A stretch of 42,123 bases of DNA, taken from Nocardia acidivorans NBRC 108247. GTDB lineage: Bacteria; Actinomycetota; Actinomycetes; Mycobacteriales; Mycobacteriaceae. A program made the position numbers and the translations under genes. Every line of letters begins with the position of its first letter. The first letter of the stretch is position 1. Location: the NCBI RefSeq assembly GCF_001625085.1, contig NZ_BDAW01000021.1, positions 1 to 42,123 of the forward strand. Direction: 5' to 3'. Of the stretch, positions 1 through 7,738 are shown piece after piece. The notes below the pieces were generated by a model. That model worked only from the letters and a program-made list of their open reading frames with translations, was not told the origin of the DNA and did no database searches.

Positions 1-1029
1 ATCGGCAGCCCGCGCGACTTCATCCACGAACTCGATCTGGACGGCATCGCCGACTATATCGCCGACGTCGGCCGCAAACAGGTGCCGTCCATGGTGAACG
101 AGATCATGAAGCGGGAGAACCCGGACCTGTGGGGCGCGGTGCCGCGCGCCGCCCGCAATGTGCTCTACCAGCGGGTGGAGCGCGAACTGCCGACACTGGC
201 CCGGCGCGCCTTCGAACAGCTCGGCGACAATGTCGACCAGCTCATCGACATCAAGACCTTCGTCATCCGGTACCTGCGGGAGAATCCGCACATCCTGAAG
301 GACCTCACCACCACCATCGCCGCCCCCGAACTCAAATTCATGGTGCGCATCGGCCTGCTCGGCGCACCGTTCGGTGTGCTGCTGGCGCTGTATATGCATG
401 TGCACCAGAGCATTCCGATCATCGGCTGGGTGCCGAACTGGGCGGTCATCCTGACCGCGGCGGCCGCCATCGGCGTCCTGGTCAATGTGATCGCGGTGAA
501 GATGGTGTTCGAACCGGGCGATCCGCAGCCGCGCTACAAATACGTGTGGAAGCAGGCGCTGCTGGCCAAGCGCCAGCCCGAGGCCGCCGCCGACCTCGCG
601 CACATCCTCGCCTATCAGGTGCTGACCCTGCCGAATCTGGCCAGGGAACTGCTCGACGGCACCAATGGCGACAAGACCCGGCAGCTGCTCGAGCGCCTCA
701 TCGCGACGGAGATCCATCGGCAGCTCGGTCCGACGCACACCTTCGTGCGGACCGTCTTCGGCGCACGGCAATTCGACAATCTGAAGGTCGGCGCGGCGGT
801 GGCGGCGGCCGAACTCACCCCCAGTCTGGTGCAGGACGAGGTGTTCGCGGACGCGCAGGCCAAGAAGATCGACGAATTCGCCGCGCGGAAGTTGCAGCAA
901 CTCACCCCCGGCGAGTTCATGGAGATGTTCTACGCCTCGGTGGAACAGGACGCCTGGCTGCTCTACCTGCACGGGGCATTGCTCGGCCTGGGCGTCGGCG
1001 CGATCCACCTGATACTTTTCGGCTGGTAG
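1..1029 (+). CDS. DUF445 family membrane protein (5' end outside window)
   Basis: The frame is open from the first base, so the start lies upstream; 342 residues are visible. Two adjacent hydrophobic segments (about codons 110-165) end in VNVIAVKMVFEP, close to the 'TNWLAIKMLF-P' signature of DUF445 proteins. The C-terminus (LTPGEFMEMF, then EQDAWLLYLHGALLGLGVG) matches the family's conserved 'TPEEFE...EDEWLLILVGA.LG' ending with a last membrane helix. The role of the family is unknown; it is an integral membrane protein. The gene is followed by a palindrome and then a separately promoted gene, so it probably ends its transcription unit here. The family call rests on motif memory, not a search. 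Confidence 0.75.
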   Translation: MGSPRDFIHELDLDGIADYIADVGRKQVPSMVNEIMKRENPDLWGAVPRAARNVLYQRVERELPTLARRAFEQLGDNVDQLIDIKTFVIRYLRENPHILKDLTTTIAAPELKFMVRIGLLGAPFGVLLALYMHVHQSIPIIGWVPNWAVILTAAAAIGVLVNVIAVKMVFEPGDPQPRYKYVWKQALLAKRQPEAAADLAHILAYQVLTLPNLARELLDGTNGDKTRQLLERLIATEIHRQLGPTHTFVRTVFGARQFDNLKVGAAVAAAELTPSLVQDEVFADAQAKKIDEFAARKLQQLTPGEFMEMFYASVEQDAWLLYLHGALLGLGVGAIHLILFGW

Positions 1030-1057
1030 AAAATACAAGCACGCGTGCTTGCATTTT
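1030..1057. promoter_or_regulatory. 28-bp near-perfect palindrome (TetR-type operator or terminator)
   Basis: Two 14-base half sites meet at 1043/1044 with a single mismatch. The core AAGCACGCGTGCTT is perfect. It starts right after the DUF445 stop codon and ends in a T-run. It could act as a terminator, although a hairpin would have to sacrifice central pairs for its loop. Symmetry without a spacer, about 105 bases ahead of the next gene, is more typical of a TetR-family operator. No tetR gene is visible nearby. Confidence 0.6.
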
Positions 1058-1161
1058 TTCGCCCACGCTGCGATGCTGGCCGACGGAAGGCACGCACAAT
1101 GGGGTGCGTGCCGACCCTGTGCCCCTCTCGGCACAGCAGGGTTGAGCGACAAGGACTTCCG

Positions 1162-1953
1162 ATGGCCGATCTCGAGGCGCTGCTCGCCGACTTCACCGCC
1201 GAGTGCGATGACCTGGACCGGCGCATAGCCGATCTCGATCCGGCCGAATGGCAGCGGGACACACCCGCGCCCGGCTGGACCATCGCCCATCAGATCGGGC
1301 ACCTGACCTGGACCGATCGGGTCGCCGTACTGGCCGCGACCGATGCGCGCGCCTTCGATCGAGAGGTGCAGGCGGCACTGCCGAAGGCGCTGACCTTCGT
1401 CGACGAGGCCGCCGAACACGAGGCCGAGACGCCGCCGCCGGAGTTGCTCGCCGCCTGGCGACGGGATCGGCTGGCCCTGGTCGAGGCGCTGCGCACGGTA
1501 CCCGCCGGAACCAAACTGCCGTGGTTCGGACCGCCCATGAGCGCGGCGTCCATGGTGACCGCACGACTGATGGAGACCTGGGCGCACGGACAGGATGTGG
1601 CGGACGCGCTCGGCCAGACTCGCGAACCGACCGCTCGGTTGAAGAACGTGGCGCATCTGGGCGTGCGCACCCGCGATTTCGCGTACATGACGCACGGTCG
1701 GCCCGCGCCCGCCGCGGAATTCCGCATCGAATTGACCGCTCCCGACGGCGATGTCTGGAGCTGGGGCCCGGCCGACGCATCGCAGCGAATCACCGGTCCC
1801 GCCTTGGATTTCTGCCTCGCGGTCACCCAGCGCCGTCACCTCGATGACCTGGCCCTGCGGGTGCAGGGTGCGGAGGCGCTCGAATGGCTGGGACTGGCAC
1901 AGGCTTTCGCCGGTCCGCCCGGAACAGGCCGGACGGCGGGTCAGTTCGACTGA
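1162..1953 (+). CDS. TIGR03084-like, mycothiol-dependent maleylpyruvate isomerase-fold protein
   Basis: A 263-aa DinB/MDMPI-type protein. The start ATG at 1162 is preceded by AAGGA at a 7-base spacing; the frame extends upstream to 1045 but without family character. An N-terminal four-helix bundle carries His43/His47 (WTIAHQIGHLTW) and Glu138/His142 (METWAHGQD). The spacing of His47, Glu138 and His142 parallels the metal-binding His-Glu-His triad of mycothiol-dependent maleylpyruvate isomerase. This suggests a metal- and mycothiol-dependent enzyme, substrate unknown. The C-terminal part (about 170-260) resembles the MDMPI C-terminal domain. The stop codon lies inside a hairpin. Regulation probably involves the palindrome at 1030-1057. 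Confidence 0.8.
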   Translation: MADLEALLADFTAECDDLDRRIADLDPAEWQRDTPAPGWTIAHQIGHLTWTDRVAVLAATDARAFDREVQAALPKALTFVDEAAEHEAETPPPELLAAWRRDRLALVEALRTVPAGTKLPWFGPPMSAASMVTARLMETWAHGQDVADALGQTREPTARLKNVAHLGVRTRDFAYMTHGRPAPAAEFRIELTAPDGDVWSWGPADASQRITGPALDFCLAVTQRRHLDDLALRVQGAEALEWLGLAQAFAGPPGTGRTAGQFD

Positions 1954-1960
1954 CCCGCCG
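1934..1960 (+). terminator. Hairpin overlapping the stop codon
   Basis: A perfect 12-bp GC-rich stem (1934-1945 with 1949-1960) with a 3-base loop includes the TGA stop at 1951-1953. There is no T-tract, as is usual for actinobacterial hairpin terminators. It most likely ends transcription of the MDMPI-like gene. Confidence 0.6.
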
Positions 1961-2341
1961 CCGAGCCCGGCCTCCGGCCAGATCCCCAATTCCCAGGGAG
2001 TAGAGCGAGCGAGCGCCACCGATGGGTGCGCCGTGCCTGGTGCCGACCGGACGACATTGGCCGGAGGTCTTCGATGGCAGTCGAGTTGGCGCTCGCCGCT
2101 CTCAGGTATTTACCCACCCTTCCGACACCGGAAACATGCGGATGCGTAAACCATTCGAAGTTCGCATTCCGGACCTTGCAGTCTCATCTGCCGGTACAGT
2201 CGCTGTGATCCTGGTCTCGTAGGACGGGGGTGCCGCCGTGCGCCGCCGTAACCTGGACGGGCGTACGACTTTCAATGGTGCGGGTCGTGGGCGTCGAGAG
2301 ACGCAGGGGGACCAGGGGAGAGGGAAAGGACCGCACCAGTC
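1961..2341. other. Intergenic region without a recognisable gene
   Basis: About 380 bases between the hairpin and the next gene. Short frames here have no family character or good ribosome site. A possible -10 hexamer TACAGT lies at 2195-2200, but no well-spaced -35 is seen. A small inverted repeat, TTCCG-N4-CGGAA, lies in the middle part. The last 30 bases are purine-rich and hold the ribosome site of the following gene. A long 5' leader is possible. Confidence 0.4.
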
Positions 2342-3016
2342 ATGTCGCATCAACTCGCGACGCAGGCCGCCGGATCATCGCGGCGTGCGGCACAGGTGCT
2401 CCGCTACAGCGCCATCGTCACCGCAGGTATGGCGAGTATCGGACTCACCGTCGCCGCCGGCTCCTATATCGCCAATCAGATGGCCGGAACCGAGAAATCC
2501 GGAGCCATCGTCGCCGCACCCGCCGCACCGCACGCAACCGCGGCGCTACCCGGAAGCACCGATTCGCAGACCGCGAGCAGCGCCCCGCTCGCCGACACTA
2601 TCGGGCTGGCAGCGTATTTCACCCCGCACCCGATGGAAACCACGGTGTCGCAGGAGGTTCCGGGCACGCTCTCGCAATCCCGGACCGAAGCGTCCCCGGC
2701 GATCGAACGCAATCCGATTGCCGGACAGTTGCGGCTGGGCACCGCCTACCTCGACGCGGCCGTGGTTCCGGTGCGGCGCAATTCGATCTCGGTCACGGTG
2801 GACACCAATGTCTTCGCCACCGTGGCGGATCTGGTGCTGCGCACCCCGCTCGGGGAGACGCTCGGCATAGGTTCCGACCCGTCCGCCAACACCCAGCTGC
2901 GCACCGATGTGGACACCCGCAGCGGTGCGGTCACGCTGACCCTGTCCGATCCCGCGCTCGGCCGCTATGACGTGCGACTGGATCGGCACAACACACCGGG
3001 CGCCAGCACTGTGTGA
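2342..3016 (+). CDS. Membrane-anchored protein of unknown function, coupled to lhgO
   Basis: A 224-aa protein I do not recognise. One hydrophobic helix spans about residues 22-44. It is followed by an Ala/Thr/Pro-rich stretch to about 115, then a compact domain (about 120-220) whose alternating pattern (ISVTVDTNVF, VADLVLRTP, GAVTLTLSD, YDVRLD) suggests beta strands. It is probably anchored by the N-terminus with the C-terminal domain outside. The start ATG follows a strong purine-rich ribosome site (GGGAGAGGGAAAGGA). Its TGA overlaps the GTG of the next gene as GTGA, so the two are translationally coupled. It could be an accessory to the oxidase, but this is inference from position only. Confidence 0.7.
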   Translation: MSHQLATQAAGSSRRAAQVLRYSAIVTAGMASIGLTVAAGSYIANQMAGTEKSGAIVAAPAAPHATAALPGSTDSQTASSAPLADTIGLAAYFTPHPMETTVSQEVPGTLSQSRTEASPAIERNPIAGQLRLGTAYLDAAVVPVRRNSISVTVDTNVFATVADLVLRTPLGETLGIGSDPSANTQLRTDVDTRSGAVTLTLSDPALGRYDVRLDRHNTPGASTV

Positions 3017-4212
3017 GACTTCCCGATGTGTACGACTACTGCGTGATCGGCGGCGGCATTGTCGGGGTGGCGACCGCGCACCGCATTCTCGATCGGCATC
3101 CGGGTGCGAGCCTGCTGCTGGTCGAGAAAGCGGCGGCGCTGGCCACACATCAGACCGGGCACAACAGCGGAGTCATCCACTCCGGCATCTACTACGAACC
3201 GGGCAGCCTCAAGGCCCGACTGTGCCGGGCCGGGGCGAAGCAGACCAGGGAATTCGCCGCAGCACAAGGCATTCCGTTCCGGGTGTGCGGAAAACTGCTG
3301 GTGGCCACCGATTCCGCCGAACACGCGCGGATGCTGGCGCTGTACGAACGATCGATCACCAATGGCGTCGAGGTGGAATTGCTCGACGCGGCCGAACTGA
3401 CGCGCCGGGAACCGCGAGTGACCGGGGTCGGCGCGCTGTTCGTGCCGAGCACCGGAATCATCGATTACACCCGGGTCACCACCGCCCTCGCCGATACGGT
3501 GCGCGCCGCCGGGGGTGAGATCGTGCTCGGCGCGGAGATCACCGCCATCGACGAGAATTCGGACGGGGTAACGGTTTCCGGCCCCGCCGGAAGGTGGCGG
3601 GCCGCGCGGCTGGTGGTGTGCGGTGGACTACAGGCCGATCGGCTGGCCCGGCTCGCCGGGGTGCGGCCCGACCTGCGCATAGTGCCGTTTCGCGGCGAGT
3701 ACTACCAATTGCCGCCGGAGCGTGCGGATCTGGTGCGGACGCTCATCTACCCCATTCCGGATCCCGAATTGCCGTTCCTGGGCGTGCATTTGAGCCCCAC
3801 CATCGACGGGGAGCTGACCGTCGGGCCCAATGCGGTGCTCGGGCTGGCGCGCGAGGGGTATCGCAAGGGCAGTGTGAATCTGCGGGACGCGCGGGAGATC
3901 CTGGGGTTCCGGGGTTTCCACCGGGTGGCGGCAGCCAATGTGCGAACCGGCCTGCGCGAAATGCGCAATTCGATTTTCCGGCGCGGCTATCTGGCGGAGT
4001 GCCGCCGTTACTGTCCGGAGCTGACGGTAGCCGATCTATTGCCACGCGAGGCCGGCATCCGCGCGCAGGCGGTGCGGGCCGATGGGACGCTGGTACACGA
4101 TTTCCTGATCGAACGCACGCCGCGCTCGGTGCATGTGCTGAATGCGCCGTCCCCGGCGGCTACCTCGGCGCTGCCGATCGCGGCGCATATCGCCGCACAA
4201 TTGGACGATTGA
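3013..4212 (+). CDS. lhgO: L-2-hydroxyglutarate oxidase (FAD-dependent)
   Basis: A 399-aa DAO-family flavoprotein. It begins with the dinucleotide-binding motif YCVIGGGIVGVATAHRIL, followed by the LhgO-typical HNSGVIHSGIYYEPGSLKA, GIIDYTRVTTAL, PFRGEYYQL and GPNAVLGLAREGY. LhgO oxidises L-2-hydroxyglutarate to 2-oxoglutarate and passes electrons to the quinone pool; it removes a by-product of promiscuous dehydrogenases and takes part in lysine/glutarate breakdown. The GTG start lies inside the stop of the preceding gene (GTGA), so it depends on coupling. No glutarate hydroxylase (glaH/csiD) is seen beside it, so a repair role is the simpler reading. Length fits the family (about 400-420 aa). 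Confidence 0.88.
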   Translation: MRLPDVYDYCVIGGGIVGVATAHRILDRHPGASLLLVEKAAALATHQTGHNSGVIHSGIYYEPGSLKARLCRAGAKQTREFAAAQGIPFRVCGKLLVATDSAEHARMLALYERSITNGVEVELLDAAELTRREPRVTGVGALFVPSTGIIDYTRVTTALADTVRAAGGEIVLGAEITAIDENSDGVTVSGPAGRWRAARLVVCGGLQADRLARLAGVRPDLRIVPFRGEYYQLPPERADLVRTLIYPIPDPELPFLGVHLSPTIDGELTVGPNAVLGLAREGYRKGSVNLRDAREILGFRGFHRVAAANVRTGLREMRNSIFRRGYLAECRRYCPELTVADLLPREAGIRAQAVRADGTLVHDFLIERTPRSVHVLNAPSPAATSALPIAAHIAAQLDD

Positions 4213-4306
4213 CCGAATCAGCGTCCGGGTGGCAAATCCGGGTATCCACTCAATAAATAGGATTCCTGTAGTACTTTTGTGGACAGCCGTGGGACAGGGA
4301 GCACCT

Positions 4307-4834
4307 ATGGGCCACATGAAGTACGCGAGCGATGTCGGTGCGCCGGTGGAGGTCGCGTTCACGTACACGGACAACCATCAGTTCGTCCCCGACTGGGCCT
4401 TCGGCGTCGCCGCCTTCGAACCGCTCGGGGACAGCGATCACGGTTCCGGAGCCGTCTTCGGAACGCGGCTGCGGGTGGGTTTCTGGCATCCGGTCATCGA
4501 ATGCGAGATCACCGACTATCGCCGCAACGCGGTCATCGAGTACACCCTGCGCAGGCGCGGGACGGGGAAGTCAGCCCCCGCGCAGGGGCATAACGGCAAC
4601 TCGCCGTGCACCGCGCCTTTGTGCGTCATCACCCTGCGCTTCGATCCGCTCGGCTACGGTCGAGCGGTGCTGACCTCGGAAACCGAGTACCGGGCCCCGC
4701 GGGGGCTCACCGGCCGCCTGCTCTCACGAATGCTGGCCGCCGCCGTACAATCGGCCGTGCGACGCACCGAATCGCAATTGCGAAGGGAGATAGAGGAATT
4801 CCACGGAACGGATCTTGTCGGCCGGATTGCGTAG
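4307..4834 (+). CDS. SRPBCC (polyketide cyclase/START-like) family protein
   Basis: A 175-aa protein. The start ATG at 4307 follows GGGAG; a second ATG three codons on is possible. The N-terminus MKYASDVGAPVEVAFTYTDNH, with WAFGVAAFEPL, FGTRLRV, WHPVIECEITDY and AVIEYTLRRRG, follows the helix-grip fold of SRPBCC proteins, which bind hydrophobic ligands in a deep cavity. The C-terminal amphipathic helix (LLSRMLAAAVQSAVRRTESQ) closes such a fold. The ligand is unknown. An AT-rich patch at about 4250-4275 ahead of the gene may hold its promoter. It ends 10 bases before rnhA and the two are probably co-transcribed. Confidence 0.7.
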   Translation: MGHMKYASDVGAPVEVAFTYTDNHQFVPDWAFGVAAFEPLGDSDHGSGAVFGTRLRVGFWHPVIECEITDYRRNAVIEYTLRRRGTGKSAPAQGHNGNSPCTAPLCVITLRFDPLGYGRAVLTSETEYRAPRGLTGRLLSRMLAAAVQSAVRRTESQLRREIEEFHGTDLVGRIA

Positions 4835-4844
4835 GGTTGCGAGC

Positions 4845-5489
4845 ATGATCATCGTGAGCACCGACGGATCTTGCCTGCGTAACCCGGGCGGGGCCATCGG
4901 CTGGGCGTGGGTCAATCACGCGGGTGGATCGGCCAGCGGCGGTGCGCCATCGGGCACCAATCAGATCGCGGAGCTACGCGCGCTCCTGGAGGCCATCCGC
5001 GCGCATCCCGGCGCGGAACCGTTGTTCATCGAATCCGATTCGCTCTACGCCATCAAATGCGCCTCCGAATGGATCAACGGGTGGCGGCGGAACGGATGGA
5101 AGACCTCCACCGGGGGACCGGTGAAGAACCTCGAACTCATCCGGCAGATCGACCAGGCCATCAGCACCCGGTCCGGGCCGGTGCGCTTCCGATGGGTGCG
5201 CGGGCACGTCGGCAACTACTTCAACGAGCAGGCGGACACGCTCTGCGGCCAGGCGGCGCGGGCCATCGCGTCCGGGACACTGGATCCCTCGCCCGAGCCC
5301 GCGCCGAGCGAGCCTGTCACCGAGCCCATTCCGCTCGAACCGGCCACCGAGGAGATTCCGGTGATCAGCCCGGTGGAGAGTGTGGCTGTCACCGAGAAGG
5401 TGGTGGCGCAGGCGCATACCGCGCCCGCGACGCCGCGTCGGCGGACGGCGGCGAAAGCGCCTGCGGCGGACGCGCTCACGCTGTTCTGA
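4845..5489 (+). CDS. rnhA: Ribonuclease HI with proline-rich tail ending in a clamp-like motif
   Basis: A 214-aa protein. The RNase H domain fills about residues 1-140. All four catalytic acids are present: Asp7 (STDGS), Glu43 (NQIAELRALLEA), Asp65 (IESDSLYAI) and Asp131 (NEQADTL), with His121 in RWVRGHVGN. It cleaves the RNA strand of RNA:DNA hybrids, removing R-loops and primers. After the domain come about 70 residues rich in Pro, Glu and Ala, then a basic patch (TPRRRTAAK) and a C-terminus ADALTLF. That last peptide resembles the QLxLF-type sliding-clamp-binding motif. Start chosen at ATG 4845, directly before the MIIVSTDGS core. The gene faces the mce operon across a terminator. Confidence 0.88.
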   Translation: MIIVSTDGSCLRNPGGAIGWAWVNHAGGSASGGAPSGTNQIAELRALLEAIRAHPGAEPLFIESDSLYAIKCASEWINGWRRNGWKTSTGGPVKNLELIRQIDQAISTRSGPVRFRWVRGHVGNYFNEQADTLCGQAARAIASGTLDPSPEPAPSEPVTEPIPLEPATEEIPVISPVESVAVTEKVVAQAHTAPATPRRRTAAKAPAADALTLF

Positions 5490-5609
5490 GGACAAGGGTA
5501 TTGGGGAGGGACCGACGTCAGGGCTTGGAGGCTTCGCCCCCAAACCCCCGGCGGAAACGTCGCTTCCGACAGACGTTGGGGTTCGACCTCACACCCCCCG
5601 AATAGCAGA

Positions 5610-5633
5610 AAGCCCGCCCAGCCGGGCGGGCTT
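5610..5633. terminator. Bidirectional terminator between rnhA and the mce operon
   Basis: A perfect 10-bp stem (5610-5619 with 5624-5633) with loop AGCC sits between two convergent genes. On the + strand its last two bases run into a T4 tract, so it ends rnhA. On the - strand it lies just past the last gene of the mce operon. Confidence 0.85.
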
Positions 5634-5647
5634 TTGTGTTGCTGTGA

Positions 5648-6496
5648 TCAGTTGCCGGGGGCGGGGGCCGGGGCTCCGGGGGTGGTGGGGGCGGGCTGGG
5701 CGGAGGGGTTGGGGGCCGCGCCGCCGGGGAAGAGGCCGTTATTGCCGTTGTCGGCGATGGGCTCGAACTTGGAGACCAGCCACTTGCCGTCCTTCTTCTC
5801 GAGTTCGGCGAAGGTGGGCAGGGTCAGCACCAGGGGCTGGGCGCGCATGGTGTTGCTGGAGGTCTGGGTGAGGCTGACCAGGACGGTGGCCTTGGCATCG
5901 TCACCGGATTCCCAGCCGCAGCGCACCGTATTCAGCTTGGAGGAGGCGTGCACGCTGGTGAGCACGTCCTTGAGATCGCCGGACATGGTGTCGAACATCT
6001 GGCGGAACTCACCGGTGGTCGACGCCTGCACCCGCTGGACGTAGTCGCCCAGGCTCTTCTCGTCGTAGACCGAGACGGTCTTGACGAAATCGCAGGCGGC
6101 CTTAGTGGCGTCGTCGCGGACGGCGAGCTCGTTCTCGCGCTTATCGGACTGCAGCCAGAAGAACACCACCGCGCCGATGGCGGCGACCAGCAGCACGCCC
6201 GCCGCGAAGGCGGCGATCAGCGGGAGCGAGGCGGACTTCAGCGCGGACGACTTGGCCTCGGTCGCACCGGAAGCGGCGGGCGCGACGGCAGCCGGTTCCG
6301 GATCGGCCGCGGCGGGCGCGGCCGGGGCGTCGGTTCCCTTTGCCAGATCCGGCTTCTCGGCGGCGGGTTCGGCCGCCGCATCGGTCGGCTCGGCCGCCGG
6401 GGTGGCCGGTGGCGTTATGTCGGCGCTGCCCTGTGCATCGGCCTCGGCGATCGAATCGTCTTCGGTTTTCTTGTCCTGGGCAGCGTCATCCGACAT
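5648..6496 (-). CDS. Mce-associated membrane protein
   Basis: A 282-aa protein at the end of the mce operon, 69 bases after mceF. An acidic, Ala/Pro-rich cytoplasmic region fills residues 1-88, a single helix about 91-115, and a periplasmic domain about 120-255 with the usual Mam pattern (CDFVKTVSVYDEKSLGDYVQRV, TTGEFRQMF, GDLKDVLT, then TVLVSLTQT). A low-complexity Pro/Ala tail follows. Mam proteins stabilise the Mce complex in mycobacteria. Mycobacterial mce operons often end with two or more mam genes; only one is present here before the terminator, so the operon is compact or other partners lie elsewhere. Confidence 0.88.
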   Translation of the reverse strand: MSDDAAQDKKTEDDSIAEADAQGSADITPPATPAAEPTDAAAEPAAEKPDLAKGTDAPAAPAAADPEPAAVAPAASGATEAKSSALKSASLPLIAAFAAGVLLVAAIGAVVFFWLQSDKRENELAVRDDATKAACDFVKTVSVYDEKSLGDYVQRVQASTTGEFRQMFDTMSGDLKDVLTSVHASSKLNTVRCGWESGDDAKATVLVSLTQTSSNTMRAQPLVLTLPTFAELEKKDGKWLVSKFEPIADNGNNGLFPGGAAPNPSAQPAPTTPGAPAPAPGN

Positions 6497-6565
6497 GTAT
6501 CGATCACTTTCCCGGTGCGCTGCGGGCGCACCGTGCTGGGGTCTTCGTCAGCGAGTATGCCTGGC

Positions 6566-7738
6566 TCACTTCACCGGCGGCAGGGTCCGCTCGTTCATAT
6601 CGGCGTCCGCGGGCGGGTATGCGCCATTGTTCGGCACATCCGGCCGCGGTGCGTTGGCCGAACCGCGAATCTGCTGATCCGCCTGTCCATTGGTGCAGTA
6701 GCTGCCCCACTGGGAGAGCGTGCCCTCGGTGGCGACCTCCGGGCGGATCTTCTTCGTCACGTAGTCGCAGAAGGGCCGCGGCCAGATGTCCACGATGGTG
6801 TAGAACTCGTTGTCGTGCGCGGGCACACCCATGGCCGAGGTACCGACCACCAGCGCCGGGAACAGCGCGCGCAAGGCGGGCTGACGCAGCATCGCGCCCT
6901 TGGTGATGGCCGCGAAGTTGGTGGCCAGGCTGGTCATCGGATCGGCGGTCTTGTCGAGCACCGCGCCGAGTGCCTGCAATTGTGCGGGCGCCTGTTCCAG
7001 GATCTTCTGGAGTTCGGCATTGGCATCGTTGAACTGCTGGAACAACACACCCGAATTACGTGTCAGGGTAGCCAGATCGGGCTGCGCCAACGAGGTGGTG
7101 GCATTGATCGTCTGCAGGTTCTTGATCAGATTCGTGGTCTGCGGCAGCAGATTGTCCAGGCCGGTGGTCGCCAGGCTGATGCCGTTGATGAGCGATCGTA
7201 GCTGATCCGGTCCACCGGACAACGCGGTGTCGAGTTCGGTCAGGATGGTGGAGAACTTGTCCGGATCGATCTGCGAGATCAATTCACTGGAGTTGTCCAG
7301 CACCGACCACACGGGGGTCGGCGTCTTCACCCTGTCCTTGTCGAACTGCACGATCGAGCCGTTGGCGAGGAACGGGGCCTTATCGGTATTGGGCCGGAAG
7401 TCCAGGAACTGTTCACCCGCGCCGGAGAGCGCGCCGACCGACACCACGGTATCGCTGGAGATGTGGTACTTCTTGTCGATTTCGACGGTGGCCGCGATGG
7501 CCGAACCGCCGGTGGCGAGCTTGATATCGGTGACCTTGCCGATGCGATAGCCGCGCAGGGTCACGTCATTGCCGGCCTGTAGACCGCCGGACCGGTCCAG
7601 ATCGACCGTCACCTTATAGGTTTCGCGCAGCGGATTGACCCGCATGACGCTGATCGCCAGATACGTCGCACCGAGGAGCAGGATCAGCACCAGCGCCGAA
7701 TTCGACACCAGATTCTTGTGGTTCTTCACCCAGTTCAT
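6566..7738 (-). CDS. mceF: Mce family protein MceF
   Basis: A 390-aa protein. One N-terminal helix (about 13-33, NSALVLILLLGATYLAISVM) is followed by the MlaD-type beta domain (about 37-115: LQAGNDVTLRGYRIGKVTDI, then SGAGEQFLDFRP). A long helical region with coiled-coil character runs over about 140-280, and the C-terminal tail is Pro/Asn-rich. The six Mce subunits form a hetero-hexameric tube that carries lipid across the periplasm to the YrbE permease. Overlaps mceE by four bases. Shorter than mycobacterial MceF proteins, which often exceed 500 aa, mainly for lack of a long tail. Confidence 0.92.
   Translation of the reverse strand: MNWVKNHKNLVSNSALVLILLLGATYLAISVMRVNPLRETYKVTVDLDRSGGLQAGNDVTLRGYRIGKVTDIKLATGGSAIAATVEIDKKYHISSDTVVSVGALSGAGEQFLDFRPNTDKAPFLANGSIVQFDKDRVKTPTPVWSVLDNSSELISQIDPDKFSTILTELDTALSGGPDQLRSLINGISLATTGLDNLLPQTTNLIKNLQTINATTSLAQPDLATLTRNSGVLFQQFNDANAELQKILEQAPAQLQALGAVLDKTADPMTSLATNFAAITKGAMLRQPALRALFPALVVGTSAMGVPAHDNEFYTIVDIWPRPFCDYVTKKIRPEVATEGTLSQWGSYCTNGQADQQIRGSANAPRPDVPNNGAYPPADADMNERTLPPVK

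Noticed and set aside
2022..2222. Short + strand frames in the gap before the membrane-anchored gene
   Set aside because: No good ribosome site, no recognisable motif, and composition like translated non-coding DNA.
5500..5605. Possible dispersed repeat after rnhA (GGCTTCGCCCCCAAACCCC...)
   Set aside because: Such GC-rich stretches are common after genes in these genomes, but I see no second copy in the window, so a repeat family cannot be supported.
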